Below are positions 44,174-54,177 of a stretch of 55,448 nt of DNA, piece by piece. The notes under the pieces were generated by a model. The model worked only from the letters and a program-made list of their open reading frames with translations. It made no database searches and was not told the origin of the DNA. The stretch is taken from positions 1-55,448 of the forward strand of contig NZ_PEDL01000020.1 in the NCBI RefSeq assembly GCF_002735925.1, in the 5' to 3' direction. This stretch comes from Sporanaerobium hydrogeniformans. Its GTDB lineage: Bacteria > Bacillota > Clostridia > Lachnospirales > Cellulosilyticaceae. The first letter of the stretch is position 1; every line of letters starts with the position of its first letter. The position numbers were made by a program, and so were the translations under genes.

Positions 44174-46564
44174 ATGAAGTACGGACATTTTGATAATGAG
44201 AGAAGAGAATATGTTATTGATAGGGTAGATTTACCTACCTCTTGGACAAATTATTTAGGTGTTAAAAATACGTGTGTTGTTATTAATCATACAGCAGGTG
44301 GCTATATGTTTTATAAAACACCCGAATATCATCGAGTGACAAGATTTCGTGGAAATAGCATTCCTATGGATAGACCAGGACATTATGTGTATGTAAGAGA
44401 TAATGATTCAAAGGATTACTGGACGATTTCTTGGCAACCAGTAGCAAAAGCCTTAGATGAAGCTAGGTATACTTGCCGTCATGGGATGTCTTATACAACA
44501 TATGAATGCGATTATAGTAAAATAAAAGCTTCTCAAACGTTAGTTGTCCCTATCCATGACGATGTGGAGCTTTGGGATGTTAAGCTTAAAAATGAAGATA
44601 TAGTAGCTCGGAACTTAAGTTTATTTTCCTATTGTGAATTTTCTTTTCATCATATTATGATAGATAATCAAAATTTTCAAATGAGTATGTATTGTGCAGG
44701 ATCTTCTTATGAGGAGGGAATTATTGAGCATGACTTATTCTATGAAGAATTTGGCTATCAGTACTTTACTTCAAATTTTGAACCAGATGGTTTTGACTGC
44801 TTGCGTGATAAATTTTTAGGGCTCTATCACACAGAAGATAATCCAGTTGCTGTTATAAATGGTCAGTGTAGCGGTTCTTACGAGTTAGGAAATAATCACT
44901 GTGGTGCACTTCAAAAAAATATTACTTTACAGCCTGGGGAAGAAATCAGACTTCTTTTTATGTTAGGAGAAGGGAATCGTGAGCAGGGGAGGAGAATAAG
45001 AGAAAAGTATAGCGATTTAGAGGAAGTAGATAGGGTATATAGGGATTTAAAGGCTTACTGGGAAAACAAATGCAATAAACTTCAAATACATACCCCTAAT
45101 GAGGGGATGAACACTCTTATTAATACATGGACACTTTATCAAGCAGAAATCAATATTATGTTTTCGCGTTTTGCATCTTTTATTGAAGTAGGAGGTCGGA
45201 CAGGGTTAGGCTATAGAGATACAGCACAAGATGCCATGACAATCCCACATTCGAATCCTGATAAGTGTAAAGAGCGAATTGAACAGCTCTTAAAAGGACT
45301 GGTATCAGAAGGGTATGGACTTCATTTATTTGAGCCGGAATGGTTTGAAGAAAACAAAGGAGCAAAGCCTTTTAAGTCACCTACTGTTATTCCAGAGTTT
45401 AATAAAAAGGATAGGATCCATGGGTTAGAAGATGCTTGTTCAGATGATGCACTTTGGCTTGTTGCAGCTATTGTGGAATATATAAAGGAAACAGGGGATT
45501 TTTCTTTTTCACAGGCAGAATTTTCTTATGCAGATGGAGGTAAAGGAAGCGTTTATGAGCATATGAAGAAGATTCTAGATTTTTCGGCAAGAGAGGTTGG
45601 TCAAACGGGGATTTGTAAGGGACTTCGAGCGGATTGGAATGATTGTCTCAATTTAGGTGGTGGGGAAAGTGCTATGGTGTCTTTTTTACACTATTGGGCA
45701 CTTAATAGCTTCTTAGAACTTGCCAAGCATCTAGGTAAAAAAGAAGATGTAGAAAGTTATAGTGCACTTGCACACAAAGTAAAAACGGTTTGCAATACCC
45801 ACTTATGGGATAAAGAATGGTTTATACGTGGTATTACTAAAAACGGTAAGAAAATTGGGACAACCGAAGATAAAGAAGGGAAGATTCATCTTGAATCCAA
45901 TGTTTGGGCAGTGTTATCAGGTGCTGCAGATAGAGAAAAAGGTAAGCAGGCTATGGACAATGTTGAAAAGTATCTTTCTACTCCCTATGGTATTATGCTC
46001 AATGCACCTTCATATACCATACCAGATGATACTATTGGTTTTGTAACAAGAGTTTATCCAGGACTTAAGGAAAATGGGGCCATCTTCTCCCATCCTAATC
46101 CATGGGCATGGGCAGCAGAATGTCTATTAGGCAGGGGAGATAAGGCAATGGCTTACTATAATGCTTTATGTCCGTATTACCAGAATGATAAGATTGAAAT
46201 ACGTGAAGCAGAACCTTATTCTTATTGTCAATTTATTATAGGAAAAGACCATACAGGTTTTGGGCGTGCAAGGCATCCTTTTATGACAGGAACAGGTGGC
46301 TGGGCTTACTTTTCAGCAACAAGATATATTTTAGGCATCAGGCCACAATGGGACTATTTAGAAATAGATCCTTGTATACCAGCAGATTGGAAGTCTTTTT
46401 ATATCACTAGGCAGTGGCGCGGAGCAACTTATGAGATTGCAGTAGAAAATCCTAAAGGTGTTATGAAAGGAGTAAAAGAAATTTACTTAGATGGTCATAG
46501 GGTAGAGCGTATTGAGCAAAGTGAGCTAGGGAGTAAATATCAAGTGAGCGTTAAAATGGGATAA
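44174..46564 (+). CDS. chbP: GH94 phosphorylase, N,N'-diacetylchitobiose phosphorylase type
   Basis: 796 aa, full length for the family, cytoplasmic. It would split GlcNAc2 with phosphate into GlcNAc-1-P and GlcNAc. The catalytic acid is probably D490 in RADWNDCLN. Features match my recollection of the Vibrio enzyme rather than cellobiose phosphorylases: EVGGRTGLGYRDTAQD (cellobiose enzymes have ETGIGRGMGFRDSNQD), EDACSDDALWL, GLRADWNDCLNLGGGESAMVS (split over two motifs), KENGAIFSHPNPWAW and the C-terminal TRQWRGATYEI. The phosphohexomutase 21 bp downstream would use the sugar-1-phosphate. Cellobiose phosphorylase remains the alternative. Confidence 0.8.
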   Translation: MKYGHFDNERREYVIDRVDLPTSWTNYLGVKNTCVVINHTAGGYMFYKTPEYHRVTRFRGNSIPMDRPGHYVYVRDNDSKDYWTISWQPVAKALDEARYTCRHGMSYTTYECDYSKIKASQTLVVPIHDDVELWDVKLKNEDIVARNLSLFSYCEFSFHHIMIDNQNFQMSMYCAGSSYEEGIIEHDLFYEEFGYQYFTSNFEPDGFDCLRDKFLGLYHTEDNPVAVINGQCSGSYELGNNHCGALQKNITLQPGEEIRLLFMLGEGNREQGRRIREKYSDLEEVDRVYRDLKAYWENKCNKLQIHTPNEGMNTLINTWTLYQAEINIMFSRFASFIEVGGRTGLGYRDTAQDAMTIPHSNPDKCKERIEQLLKGLVSEGYGLHLFEPEWFEENKGAKPFKSPTVIPEFNKKDRIHGLEDACSDDALWLVAAIVEYIKETGDFSFSQAEFSYADGGKGSVYEHMKKILDFSAREVGQTGICKGLRADWNDCLNLGGGESAMVSFLHYWALNSFLELAKHLGKKEDVESYSALAHKVKTVCNTHLWDKEWFIRGITKNGKKIGTTEDKEGKIHLESNVWAVLSGAADREKGKQAMDNVEKYLSTPYGIMLNAPSYTIPDDTIGFVTRVYPGLKENGAIFSHPNPWAWAAECLLGRGDKAMAYYNALCPYYQNDKIEIREAEPYSYCQFIIGKDHTGFGRARHPFMTGTGGWAYFSATRYILGIRPQWDYLEIDPCIPADWKSFYITRQWRGATYEIAVENPKGVMKGVKEIYLDGHRVERIEQSELGSKYQVSVKMG

Positions 46565-46585
46565 ATAAAGAGAGGATGTGAGTAG

Positions 46586-47998
46586 GTGATTACATTTGGA
46601 ACAGGTGGCTGGCGGGCAGTCATAGGAGATGAATTTACAAAGGCTAATATTCAATTACTAGCTAAAGCACTTAGTAATAAGATGAAGGAAGAAAAAATAG
46701 AGACTAAAGGAATTGTCCTAGGCTATGATAGACGCTTTTTATCCAAAGAGGCTATGAGATGGGCAGCACAAGTTTTTGCAGCAGAAGGGATTACAGCTTA
46801 CTTAATTAATAAATCCTCACCTACACCGCTCATTATGTTTTATGTAATGAAGTATGATTATCCTTACGGAATGATGATAACAGCTAGCCATAATCCAGCC
46901 ATTTATAATGGGGTTAAAGTGTTTACAGCAGGCGGTCGTGATGCAGACGAAAAGCAAACCAATGCTATCGAAAATTATGCAAAAGCAGTTAAGCAAGAAG
47001 AGATTAAAGAATTAGAGTACGAGGAAGCAGTGAGAACTGGACAGATTAGGGAGATTTATCCTCTTAATGAGTATTTAGATAATATTATAGATGCAGTAGA
47101 TATGCGGGCAATTCGCCAAAGGGGGCTTAAAATTGCTTTAGACCCTATGTATGGTGTAAGTGAAACGTCTTTAAAAACGATTTTACTAACAGCCAGATGT
47201 GAGGTAGATACCATTCATGAACGGCATGATACTTTATTTGGGGGGAAGCTTCCCTCACCTTCAGCAGCTACTTTGAAGGCGCTTAGAAACCGCGTTGTGG
47301 AGAGGGGCTATGATTTGGGCATTGCTACAGATGGCGATGCAGACCGGATCGGTATTATAGATGACAAAGGAAGGTTTTTACATCCCAATGAAATATTAGT
47401 ACTTCTGTATTATTATCTTGTTAAGTACAAAGGCTGGAGAGGACCCGTTGTAAGAAATCTTGCAACAACCCATATGCTTGATAAGGTAGCACAGCGATTT
47501 GGAGAACAGTGCTATGAAGTACCGGTAGGTTTTAAACACATCTCAGCGAAGATGAATGAAACAGATGCCATTATTGGTGGTGAGTCTTCAGGAGGACTTA
47601 CAGTGAGAGGACACATCAATGGTAAAGACGGCATTTATGCAGCAACTCTCTTGGTGGAAATGATTGCAGTGACAAATAAAAAACTTTCAGAAATAATTGA
47701 AGATATTGAAGAGGAATGTGGTAGTATATATATGGAGGAGAGAGATTATAAATTTACTTTAGAGAAGAAAGAGGCTATCTATACTACCTTAATGGCTGAG
47801 CAAAAGTTGCCTGAACTTCCTTATCCTATTGAGAAGATTTCCTATAAAGATGGTAGTAAAGTGTATTTTAAAAATGGTGGCTGGGTGATTTGTCGTTTTT
47901 CAGGAACAGAACCCCTCCTACGTATCTTTTGTGAAATGCCTACCTTAGAGGAAGCAGCAAAGATTTGTGAAATATATGAGACATTTTTAAACTTATAG
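46586..47998 (+). CDS. Alpha-D-phosphohexomutase (probably for GlcNAc-1-P or Glc-1-P)
   Basis: 470 aa, four-domain mutase. Phosphoserine S101 in TASHNPA, Mg2+ loop DGDADR near 249, sugar-binding GGESSGG near 332, phosphate loop RFSGTEPLLRIF near 440. GTG start with GAGGA upstream. Paired with a ChbP-type phosphorylase, it most simply converts GlcNAc-1-P to GlcNAc-6-P for glycolysis or wall synthesis; specificity is inferred from context. Confidence 0.85.
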   Translation: MITFGTGGWRAVIGDEFTKANIQLLAKALSNKMKEEKIETKGIVLGYDRRFLSKEAMRWAAQVFAAEGITAYLINKSSPTPLIMFYVMKYDYPYGMMITASHNPAIYNGVKVFTAGGRDADEKQTNAIENYAKAVKQEEIKELEYEEAVRTGQIREIYPLNEYLDNIIDAVDMRAIRQRGLKIALDPMYGVSETSLKTILLTARCEVDTIHERHDTLFGGKLPSPSAATLKALRNRVVERGYDLGIATDGDADRIGIIDDKGRFLHPNEILVLLYYYLVKYKGWRGPVVRNLATTHMLDKVAQRFGEQCYEVPVGFKHISAKMNETDAIIGGESSGGLTVRGHINGKDGIYAATLLVEMIAVTNKKLSEIIEDIEEECGSIYMEERDYKFTLEKKEAIYTTLMAEQKLPELPYPIEKISYKDGSKVYFKNGGWVICRFSGTEPLLRIFCEMPTLEEAAKICEIYETFLNL

Positions 47999-48019
47999 TA
48001 AGTAAATATGTTTCTACTT

Positions 48020-48069
48020 AAAAACACGCCTTAAGAGAGTAAATATTAGTGCTCTTAAGGCGTGTTTTT
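48020..48069 (+). terminator. Terminator after the phosphohexomutase gene
   Basis: A perfect 18-bp stem (48020-48037 with 48052-48069), 14-nt loop, ending in T5. It separates phosphorylase-mutase from the sensor/transport genes. Confidence 0.85.
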
Positions 48070-48103
48070 GTATGAAATAAAGGGATAAGAAGAGGTGGGT
48101 AGA

Positions 48104-49882
48104 ATGGAAAAAGAGGTAAAAAGGGGGAAACTAAAGTGGCGTATGATACATATGCTTATTTCAGGTTGGTTATTTCCACTAATGCTTTTATCTATTAGTA
48201 TGTTAATTCTTGTAGCTAATAAAAATAATAAACAAATTAAACAAACCATTTTGGTTTCGACCAAACGAGCAGTAGATAGCTGTACTAACAAGATCAATAA
48301 TGCCATTATTGCTTCTAAAAATGCTTCTTATAGTAATACCATCAGAGAGAGTTATTATGAGTACAAGGAGAATACTAATTACCAACAATTCTATAACGAG
48401 ATTACTCAGTTTTTAAATCAGCAATATAGATACAATGATGTTATCCGAAGTGCTATGCTTTATTTTGTGGATAATCCTGATATTGTTTACTATACCTATA
48501 GCAATGTAGCAGGAGCTACCTATGGAAGTGTAGGGGATTTTAAAAATAGTGCTCAAAAAATTGTTCATAAAGAAGCAAAAGAGTTAGGTACACGAATTAA
48601 ATTTATTACTATTAATGGTAAGCTTTATTTGATACGAAATATGGTAACACCTAACTACACACCTTTTGCTGTACTAACTATGGAGATTAACACAAAAGCA
48701 TTGTTTGAAAATCTTTCAAGTATTGCTTGGTATACAGAGAGTATGGTGTATATAGAAGAACACTCTCTTATGCCTGCTTCGTCGGTACAATTAGAGAGTT
48801 ATAAGATTTATTTAAATCACCCCTTAAGCTCAGAACCGTATATTTACGATGACAAGGAAATGCTGACTATGATGGCTGTTAAGGTAGAGGGACAACAGTT
48901 TAAGTATTTTATTAAACTGGATAAGGCAGGGGTTATAAATGAAAGTGAAGCTATTACCTATTTGTTCTTTATTTTTGTGCTCTTTATGTTGCCTCTTATG
49001 GTAATGATTTTTTACTTTTTTCATAAGAACATTACTTTACCTATGGGTTATTTGGTTAAGGCCTCTCATGAAATTGAGAAAGGAAACTTTGACATACGCT
49101 TACCTATTATCAAAGAAAATACAGAGTTTCGCTATTTAGGAGAAACCTTTAATCGCATGACAGATAAACTACAAAATCTTTTTCAAAAAATATATTTGGA
49201 AGAACTAGCACTTAGGGATGCTAATATTATGGCACTTCAGTCTCAAATTAACCCACACTTTTTAAACAACACTTTAGAAATCATTAATTGGGAGTCACGT
49301 ATTGCTGGAAATAGTAAAGTAAGCTTAATGATTGAAGCCTTGTCTGTTATGTTAGAAGCAACAATGAATCGTAAGAAAGAATCCCTTATCTCCTTAGAGG
49401 AAGAACTAACGTATATTGATGCCTATTTATATATTATAGGAGAGCGTTTTGGGGATAAGTTTAAATTCTATAAGGAAGTGGAGCCACATTTATTAGATGT
49501 TCAAATACCGCGACTTATTATACAGCCAATTATGGAAAATGCTGTGGAGTATGGTATGGACGAATATGGAAGGCGAGAAGTATTTTTAAATATCTATCAA
49601 AGGGATGAATATTTGGTAATTGAAATAAAAGATAGTGGAACCTTAAACAAGCAAGATATTGCAAAAATAGAGGCTTTACTTAATGATCAACAAGATAAAG
49701 CAGAGAAAGGTTCACTTAATCTAGGAATATACAATGTGAATAAACGTTTGAAGATTATCTATGGAGAAGAAAGCGGTTTAACTATAAAAAAAGGAGAAGA
49801 TAACCACACTTGTAGTACAATATTACTGAAATGTGAAAGCTTATCACAACAAAATACAATAAATAGCAATACCAATCATTAA
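48104..49882 (+). CDS. YesM-type sensor histidine kinase
   Basis: 592 aa. TM helices near 13-34 and 280-303 enclose a Cache-like extracellular sensor of about 245 residues. HAMP (about 305-358), His_kinase domain with the phospho-acceptor in SQINPHFLNNTLEIINWES, and HATPase_c (QPIMENAVEYGMD, LGIYNVNKRL). The ATG at 48104 is preferred to a GTG 9 bp earlier because AGAGG lies 8 nt before it. Its likely partner is the AraC-type regulator at 53299, at the other end of the transporter operon. Confidence 0.88.
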   Translation: MEKEVKRGKLKWRMIHMLISGWLFPLMLLSISMLILVANKNNKQIKQTILVSTKRAVDSCTNKINNAIIASKNASYSNTIRESYYEYKENTNYQQFYNEITQFLNQQYRYNDVIRSAMLYFVDNPDIVYYTYSNVAGATYGSVGDFKNSAQKIVHKEAKELGTRIKFITINGKLYLIRNMVTPNYTPFAVLTMEINTKALFENLSSIAWYTESMVYIEEHSLMPASSVQLESYKIYLNHPLSSEPYIYDDKEMLTMMAVKVEGQQFKYFIKLDKAGVINESEAITYLFFIFVLFMLPLMVMIFYFFHKNITLPMGYLVKASHEIEKGNFDIRLPIIKENTEFRYLGETFNRMTDKLQNLFQKIYLEELALRDANIMALQSQINPHFLNNTLEIINWESRIAGNSKVSLMIEALSVMLEATMNRKKESLISLEEELTYIDAYLYIIGERFGDKFKFYKEVEPHLLDVQIPRLIIQPIMENAVEYGMDEYGRREVFLNIYQRDEYLVIEIKDSGTLNKQDIAKIEALLNDQQDKAEKGSLNLGIYNVNKRLKIIYGEESGLTIKKGEDNHTCSTILLKCESLSQQNTINSNTNH

Positions 49883-49957
49883 CCTGAAATTAAAATTAGG
49901 TTATCATAATCTTAAGATAAGTGATTTAAATATCTAAATAATTCATAGGGGGGTATA

Positions 49958-51310
49958 ATGATGAAAATTAAAAAAATAGTAAGTTTAATAGTAGCATCAA
50001 CTATAGCACTTTCATTAGTAGCATGTGGTGGCAAGACCGCAAGTGAAGGAGCACCATCAAGCGAGAGCAAAGCACCAGCAACGTCAACTGCGCCAGAAAC
50101 GCCAAAAGCTGTTGGACCTGTTACTTTGAATGTAACAACTACTTATGCAGGAAATGATGGTAACGCGGGCAACTTCAAAGAAGCAGTGGCGAGCTGGACT
50201 GAGAAAACAGGTAATAAAGTAAATGATGCATCAGCTACTTCGGATGAAACCTTTAAGGCACGTATTTTATCAGATTTTGAAACAGGTTCAGAACCGGATG
50301 TACTCTTCTTTTTTAATGGAGTTGACTCGAATGCTTTTGTAAAAGCAGGTAAAGTTGTTTCGATTGATACTATTCGAAGTGAATATCCAGATTATGCTTC
50401 TAACATGAAAGAAGGGATGATGGGTGCTTCACCAGTAGATGGAAAAAATTACTCCGTACCAGTAAATGGTTATTGGGAAGGAATGTTCGTTAACAAATCA
50501 GTATGTGAAGCTGCTGGAGTGAAAATTCCAGATGCCACAACAACTTGGGATGAGTTTCTTGCTATTTGTCAAAAAATTAAAGATGCAGGTTATGCTCCTA
50601 TTGCAGCCTCTTTGGCGACTGTACCACATTACTGGTTTGAGTTTTCTATTTACAATTACCTAGATCCAGCTACACACAATATTCTTCCAACAAGTGTAGA
50701 GGATAAGCATGGTAAAGCTTGGGTTTCTGGCTTAAATGATATTAAAGCTTTATATGAAAAGGGCTTTTTCCCAGATAATACTCTCACAGGTACAGATGAT
50801 GAAACGGTTCAGATGTTTGTAGATGGAAAAGCAGCTTTCCTTATCGATGGTTCTTGGAAGGTTGGAGGAATTGAAGGTATGACAGACTCCATTGATAATT
50901 TTACTGTAACTTATGTACCAGGTAAAAACAATCGTAAATCAACAGATATTATTGGTGGGCTTTCTTCTGGTTATTATATTACGACAAAAGCTTGGGAGGA
51001 CCCAGAAAAACGTGCAGCAGCTGTAGATTTTGTAAAATATATGACTTCTGATGAAATGGTATCAAAGTTTGCAGGTGTATCTGCAACAGCATTAAAGAAT
51101 GGTGTAAAGGTAGATGAAAGTGCACTTTCTTCACTTGCGCTGTCAGGTCTTGAACTTGTAAAGGGAGCAACAGGTATGGCAGGTGCTGTACAAGATCAAA
51201 TCCCAACAGAAGCAAGAGTCCCTGTTTTTGATGGTATGCCCAACTTGGTAACAGGTAAAGTAGAGATTCCAGCTGCAGTGACACAAGTACTTGATGCCAT
51301 AGGTAAATAA
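49958..51310 (+). CDS. Sugar-binding lipoprotein of a CUT1 importer
   Basis: 450 aa; lipobox LSLVAC with C23, then a Ser/Ala/Pro-rich linker (about 28-52) and a family 1 solute-binding fold (NVTTTYAGNDGNAGNF, GSEPDVLFFFNG, FVDGKAAFLIDGSWKVGG). Probably captures an oligosaccharide; the neighbours suggest chito-oligosaccharides. It precedes two permeases, with a hairpin in the gap. GGGGGG precedes the double ATG. Confidence 0.88.
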   Translation: MMKIKKIVSLIVASTIALSLVACGGKTASEGAPSSESKAPATSTAPETPKAVGPVTLNVTTTYAGNDGNAGNFKEAVASWTEKTGNKVNDASATSDETFKARILSDFETGSEPDVLFFFNGVDSNAFVKAGKVVSIDTIRSEYPDYASNMKEGMMGASPVDGKNYSVPVNGYWEGMFVNKSVCEAAGVKIPDATTTWDEFLAICQKIKDAGYAPIAASLATVPHYWFEFSIYNYLDPATHNILPTSVEDKHGKAWVSGLNDIKALYEKGFFPDNTLTGTDDETVQMFVDGKAAFLIDGSWKVGGIEGMTDSIDNFTVTYVPGKNNRKSTDIIGGLSSGYYITTKAWEDPEKRAAAVDFVKYMTSDEMVSKFAGVSATALKNGVKVDESALSSLALSGLELVKGATGMAGAVQDQIPTEARVPVFDGMPNLVTGKVEIPAAVTQVLDAIGK

Positions 51311-51332
51311 GATAGATTTGAAGAATAATAGG

Positions 51333-51365
51333 AACCGGAGATGAATAAAGCTTCTCCGGTTTTCT
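51333..51365 (+). terminator. Intercistronic hairpin between binding protein and permeases
   Basis: AACCGGAGA (51333-51341) with TCTCCGGTT (51353-51361), then TTCTT. Weak terminator or mRNA-stabilising hairpin that would raise binding protein over permease levels. Confidence 0.6.
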
Positions 51366-51384
51366 TAATAAAGAGGGTGGATTA

Positions 51385-52272
51385 ATGGGAGCAAACATAT
51401 ATAAAAACAAAAAGCCAATTATCTTTTTCTTGCTACCTGCCTTTGGGTTCATGTTCGTGTTTCTTTATTATCCCTTTGTTCAAAATATCATTAATAGCTT
51501 TCAGAACATAACAGGACTAGGAGCAGCAGCAACAGGTTGGAATACTCCATGGTATGGAAATTATGTAGACATGTTTAAAGATCCCAATATGTGGACTGCT
51601 TTTAAAAACACACTTATTATGACGATTGCTACAGTGGTTGGACAGGTAGGCATAGCACTTGTTTTAGCTTTACTTATTAATAATATTAAATACGGTACGG
51701 TATTTTTTAGGATTGTTTTTTTCTTCCCTATTGTTGTTTCAGCAACAGCTTTGGGATTGCTTTTTAACCTGATTTTCCTTTATGACAAAGGAATGGTAAA
51801 TCAAATTTTAGAATTATTTGGGATAGCTAAACTCATTGACTGGAAGGATGAAGGGCATGCTTTAATGACGATGCTTATTCCTGTTACATGGCAATATGTA
51901 GGCTTTTATTTCATTATTCTTGTGACAGGGTTAAATGGGATAGATGAAGAGCTTTATGAAGCAGCAGCTATTGATGGAGCCTCTAAGTGGCAAAAAATAC
52001 GTTTTATTTCCATTCCACTTATCCATAATACCCTTTGTACCTGCGCGATATTAGCAGTGACAGGTGCACTTAAAGTATTTGATTTGCCATGGGTAATGTT
52101 CCCCAAAGGCATACCTTATGGAAATACATGGCTAACGGGAACCTATATGTATTATCAAACCTTTAACGCTTCAAATGTTGATTATAGTTCAGCTATTGCA
52201 GTACTAATTGTTGGATTAGGGATTATTCTATCTCAAACAGTTAATATGATTTTTAAAGCAAAGGATTATTAG
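51385..52272 (+). CDS. CUT1 permease, MalF-like
   Basis: 295 aa, six helices. N-terminal IFFLLPAFGFMFVFLYYPF, EAA loop ELYEAAAIDGASKWQKIRF. First permease of the importer, 12 bp before the second. No ATPase gene in the operon. Confidence 0.9.
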   Translation: MGANIYKNKKPIIFFLLPAFGFMFVFLYYPFVQNIINSFQNITGLGAAATGWNTPWYGNYVDMFKDPNMWTAFKNTLIMTIATVVGQVGIALVLALLINNIKYGTVFFRIVFFFPIVVSATALGLLFNLIFLYDKGMVNQILELFGIAKLIDWKDEGHALMTMLIPVTWQYVGFYFIILVTGLNGIDEELYEAAAIDGASKWQKIRFISIPLIHNTLCTCAILAVTGALKVFDLPWVMFPKGIPYGNTWLTGTYMYYQTFNASNVDYSSAIAVLIVGLGIILSQTVNMIFKAKDY

Positions 52273-52283
52273 GAGGGAGAAAT

Positions 52284-53159
52284 ATGAATAAAGGGACACT
52301 AACTAGAAAATCGAAATTTAAACTATCTATATGCTTTATTTATATTGCTCTTTCTATATGGGCCTTAACGACTATTTACCCGATTATATGGGTGGTTCTT
52401 AATTCCTTTAAAGATAGAAGATTTATTATATCTCGTTCCTTTGAATTGCCAGTAGGAGAATTGTTTACACTAGGGAACTATCAACTAGCTTTTGAACGTG
52501 TAAATATATTTGGGGCTTATCGGAATAGTTTGGTGATTTCTTGTACAGTAGCAGCTGTAGTTATTTTATTTGCAGGACTTGCAGCTTATATTTTGGTACG
52601 CTATGAATTTCCAGGTAAAAAACTTCTTCAGTCTCTAGTATTAGCAGGGATGATGTTTCCGGCATTCTCAACGATTATTCCAGTATTTCGCTTAATGAAT
52701 AGCTGGGGGATTGTAAATACCAACAATGTATGGCTATCCTTACTGGCAACAGCACTTCCTCAAATAGCAGGGAACATGTCCTTCTCGATTGTGGTCTTAA
52801 CAGGCTTTATAAGGGGGTTACCCATTGAATTAGAAGAGGCAGCTTATATGGAAGGGTGTAATATTTATCAGATTTTCTTTAAGGTCATTATGCCCCTTAC
52901 TAAACCTGCATTTGCAACTGTAGGGACTTTCTCTTTTTTATGGAGCTATAACGATTTATTCACACAAATGTTTACTTTACGACTTAAGGATCAATGGGCT
53001 ATTACCCGCTTACTCAACGAGTTAACTTCTATGGAAGGAACTAATTATGGACTTATGGCAGCAGCTGTTACGCTGGTAGTTATTCCAGTTATGATTGTGT
53101 ATATTTGCTTACAAAAATACATTATTAAAGGTATGACCGCAGGTGCTGTAAAAGGATGA
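52284..53159 (+). CDS. CUT1 permease, MalG-like
   Basis: 291 aa, six helices. EAA loop ELEEAAYMEGCNIYQIFFK; Cys replaces the usual Gly-Ala pair in part of the loop (EGCN). Ends with a KGMTAGAVKG tail typical of this subunit. GGAGGG ribosome site. Confidence 0.9.
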   Translation: MNKGTLTRKSKFKLSICFIYIALSIWALTTIYPIIWVVLNSFKDRRFIISRSFELPVGELFTLGNYQLAFERVNIFGAYRNSLVISCTVAAVVILFAGLAAYILVRYEFPGKKLLQSLVLAGMMFPAFSTIIPVFRLMNSWGIVNTNNVWLSLLATALPQIAGNMSFSIVVLTGFIRGLPIELEEAAYMEGCNIYQIFFKVIMPLTKPAFATVGTFSFLWSYNDLFTQMFTLRLKDQWAITRLLNELTSMEGTNYGLMAAAVTLVVIPVMIVYICLQKYIIKGMTAGAVKG

Positions 53160-53215
53160 TAAAAAGAAAAGCTATCCTGTCAATTAGGTTGTATATGAAA
53201 TAGGGAAGGTTATTT

Positions 53216-53258
53216 CACTTACTTTTATAATATGCTATATTATAAGAGTAAGTGTTTT
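53216..53258 (+). terminator. Long AT-rich inverted repeat after the importer operon
   Basis: Arms 53216-53233 and 53237-53254 pair over 18 positions with one G-T, loop GCT, followed by TTTTG. It lies 45 bp before the response regulator start, so it may act as terminator, operator or both. Confidence 0.6.
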
Positions 53259-53298
53259 GTTAAATATGTACAAAATACAACTAGGTGGGGGGTCTCAA

Positions 53299-54090
53299 AT
53301 GTACAAGGTAGTTATAATTGATGATGAACCAATTATTGTTGAAGGATTAAAAAGAAGTATTAACTGGAGTAAATGGGGATGTAAAGTCGTAGAAACAGCC
53401 GGAAGTGGGAGAGAGGGGATAGAGGTTATTCAGCGAGAAAAGCCAGATATTCTTTTTTCAGATATATGCATGGCACCTATAGATGGTTTAACGATGATAG
53501 CCAGTATAATTGCGCAATTTCCTAATATGGAAATTGCCATATTAACAGGCTATAGAAATTTTGATTATGCACAGCAAGCCATTGAGTTAGGTGTCAGAAG
53601 ATATCTTTTGAAGCCATCGAAGATGGAGGAAATGGAAGAAACAATAGGGTTAATGGTAAGTAATCTAGATAGTTATTATAAAAGTAAGAAGGTAAGAGAA
53701 GAGAAAGAAACAATAACTAAAGAGTCTCAGGAAGAGATTTTACAAGATGACCATTCGGCAAACAGTTTTATTGTAAAAAATGCTTTAGAGTACATACAAG
53801 GAAATTATATGAGCAAGCTAAAGCTTTCTGACGTAGCGAATAAGGTTTACATCAGTCAGTGGTATCTAAGTAAGTTGCTTAATAAGCACACAGGACAAAA
53901 CTTTTCTGAAATCCTAAATCATGTGAGAATAAAAGAAGCTAAAAAGCTACTAGAGAATCCGGAACTACGTATTGGGGATATTGCAGATGAAGTAGGTTTT
54001 TTAGATGTGGCACACTTTTCTCGGGTGTTCAAGAAGGTAGAAGGTATTTCTGCTAATCAGTATCGTAACACAGTGTTAGGGAGAAACTAA
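53299..54090 (+). CDS. YesN-type response regulator with AraC DNA-binding domain
   Basis: 263 aa. Receiver (about 3-120) with DDE at 8-10, D55 in FSDICMAPIDG and lysine in LLKPSK. A charged linker follows (about 130-158), then two AraC helix-turn-helix motifs (LSDVANKVYISQWYLSKLL and IGDIADEVGFLDVAHFSRVF). The ATG at 53299 follows GGTGGGGGG by 6 nt and starts directly at the receiver; an upstream start would add a stray tail. Partner of the kinase at 48104, probably controlling the importer and perhaps the phosphorylase operon. Confidence 0.88.
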   Translation: MYKVVIIDDEPIIVEGLKRSINWSKWGCKVVETAGSGREGIEVIQREKPDILFSDICMAPIDGLTMIASIIAQFPNMEIAILTGYRNFDYAQQAIELGVRRYLLKPSKMEEMEETIGLMVSNLDSYYKSKKVREEKETITKESQEEILQDDHSANSFIVKNALEYIQGNYMSKLKLSDVANKVYISQWYLSKLLNKHTGQNFSEILNHVRIKEAKKLLENPELRIGDIADEVGFLDVAHFSRVFKKVEGISANQYRNTVLGRN

Positions 54091-54177
54091 TAAGAATATT
54101 ATAAATATACTTAATAAAGGCTTGGGGATATAGTATACTTATTTTAGTTGAGGTATTCACCTAAGGAGGAAATGAGT

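Noticed and set aside
45240-45270. TTCGAATC string resembling a tRNA T-loop
   Set aside because: Inside the phosphorylase gene, with no acceptor or anticodon stem around it.
44174-46564. Cellobiose phosphorylase as the primary call for the GH94 gene
   Set aside because: The active-site region motifs follow the chitobiose phosphorylase pattern; kept only as the alternative.
50979-51452. 157-codon minus-strand frame, Leu/His/Gln-rich
   Set aside because: Antisense shadow spanning the end of the binding-protein gene, the hairpin and the permease start.
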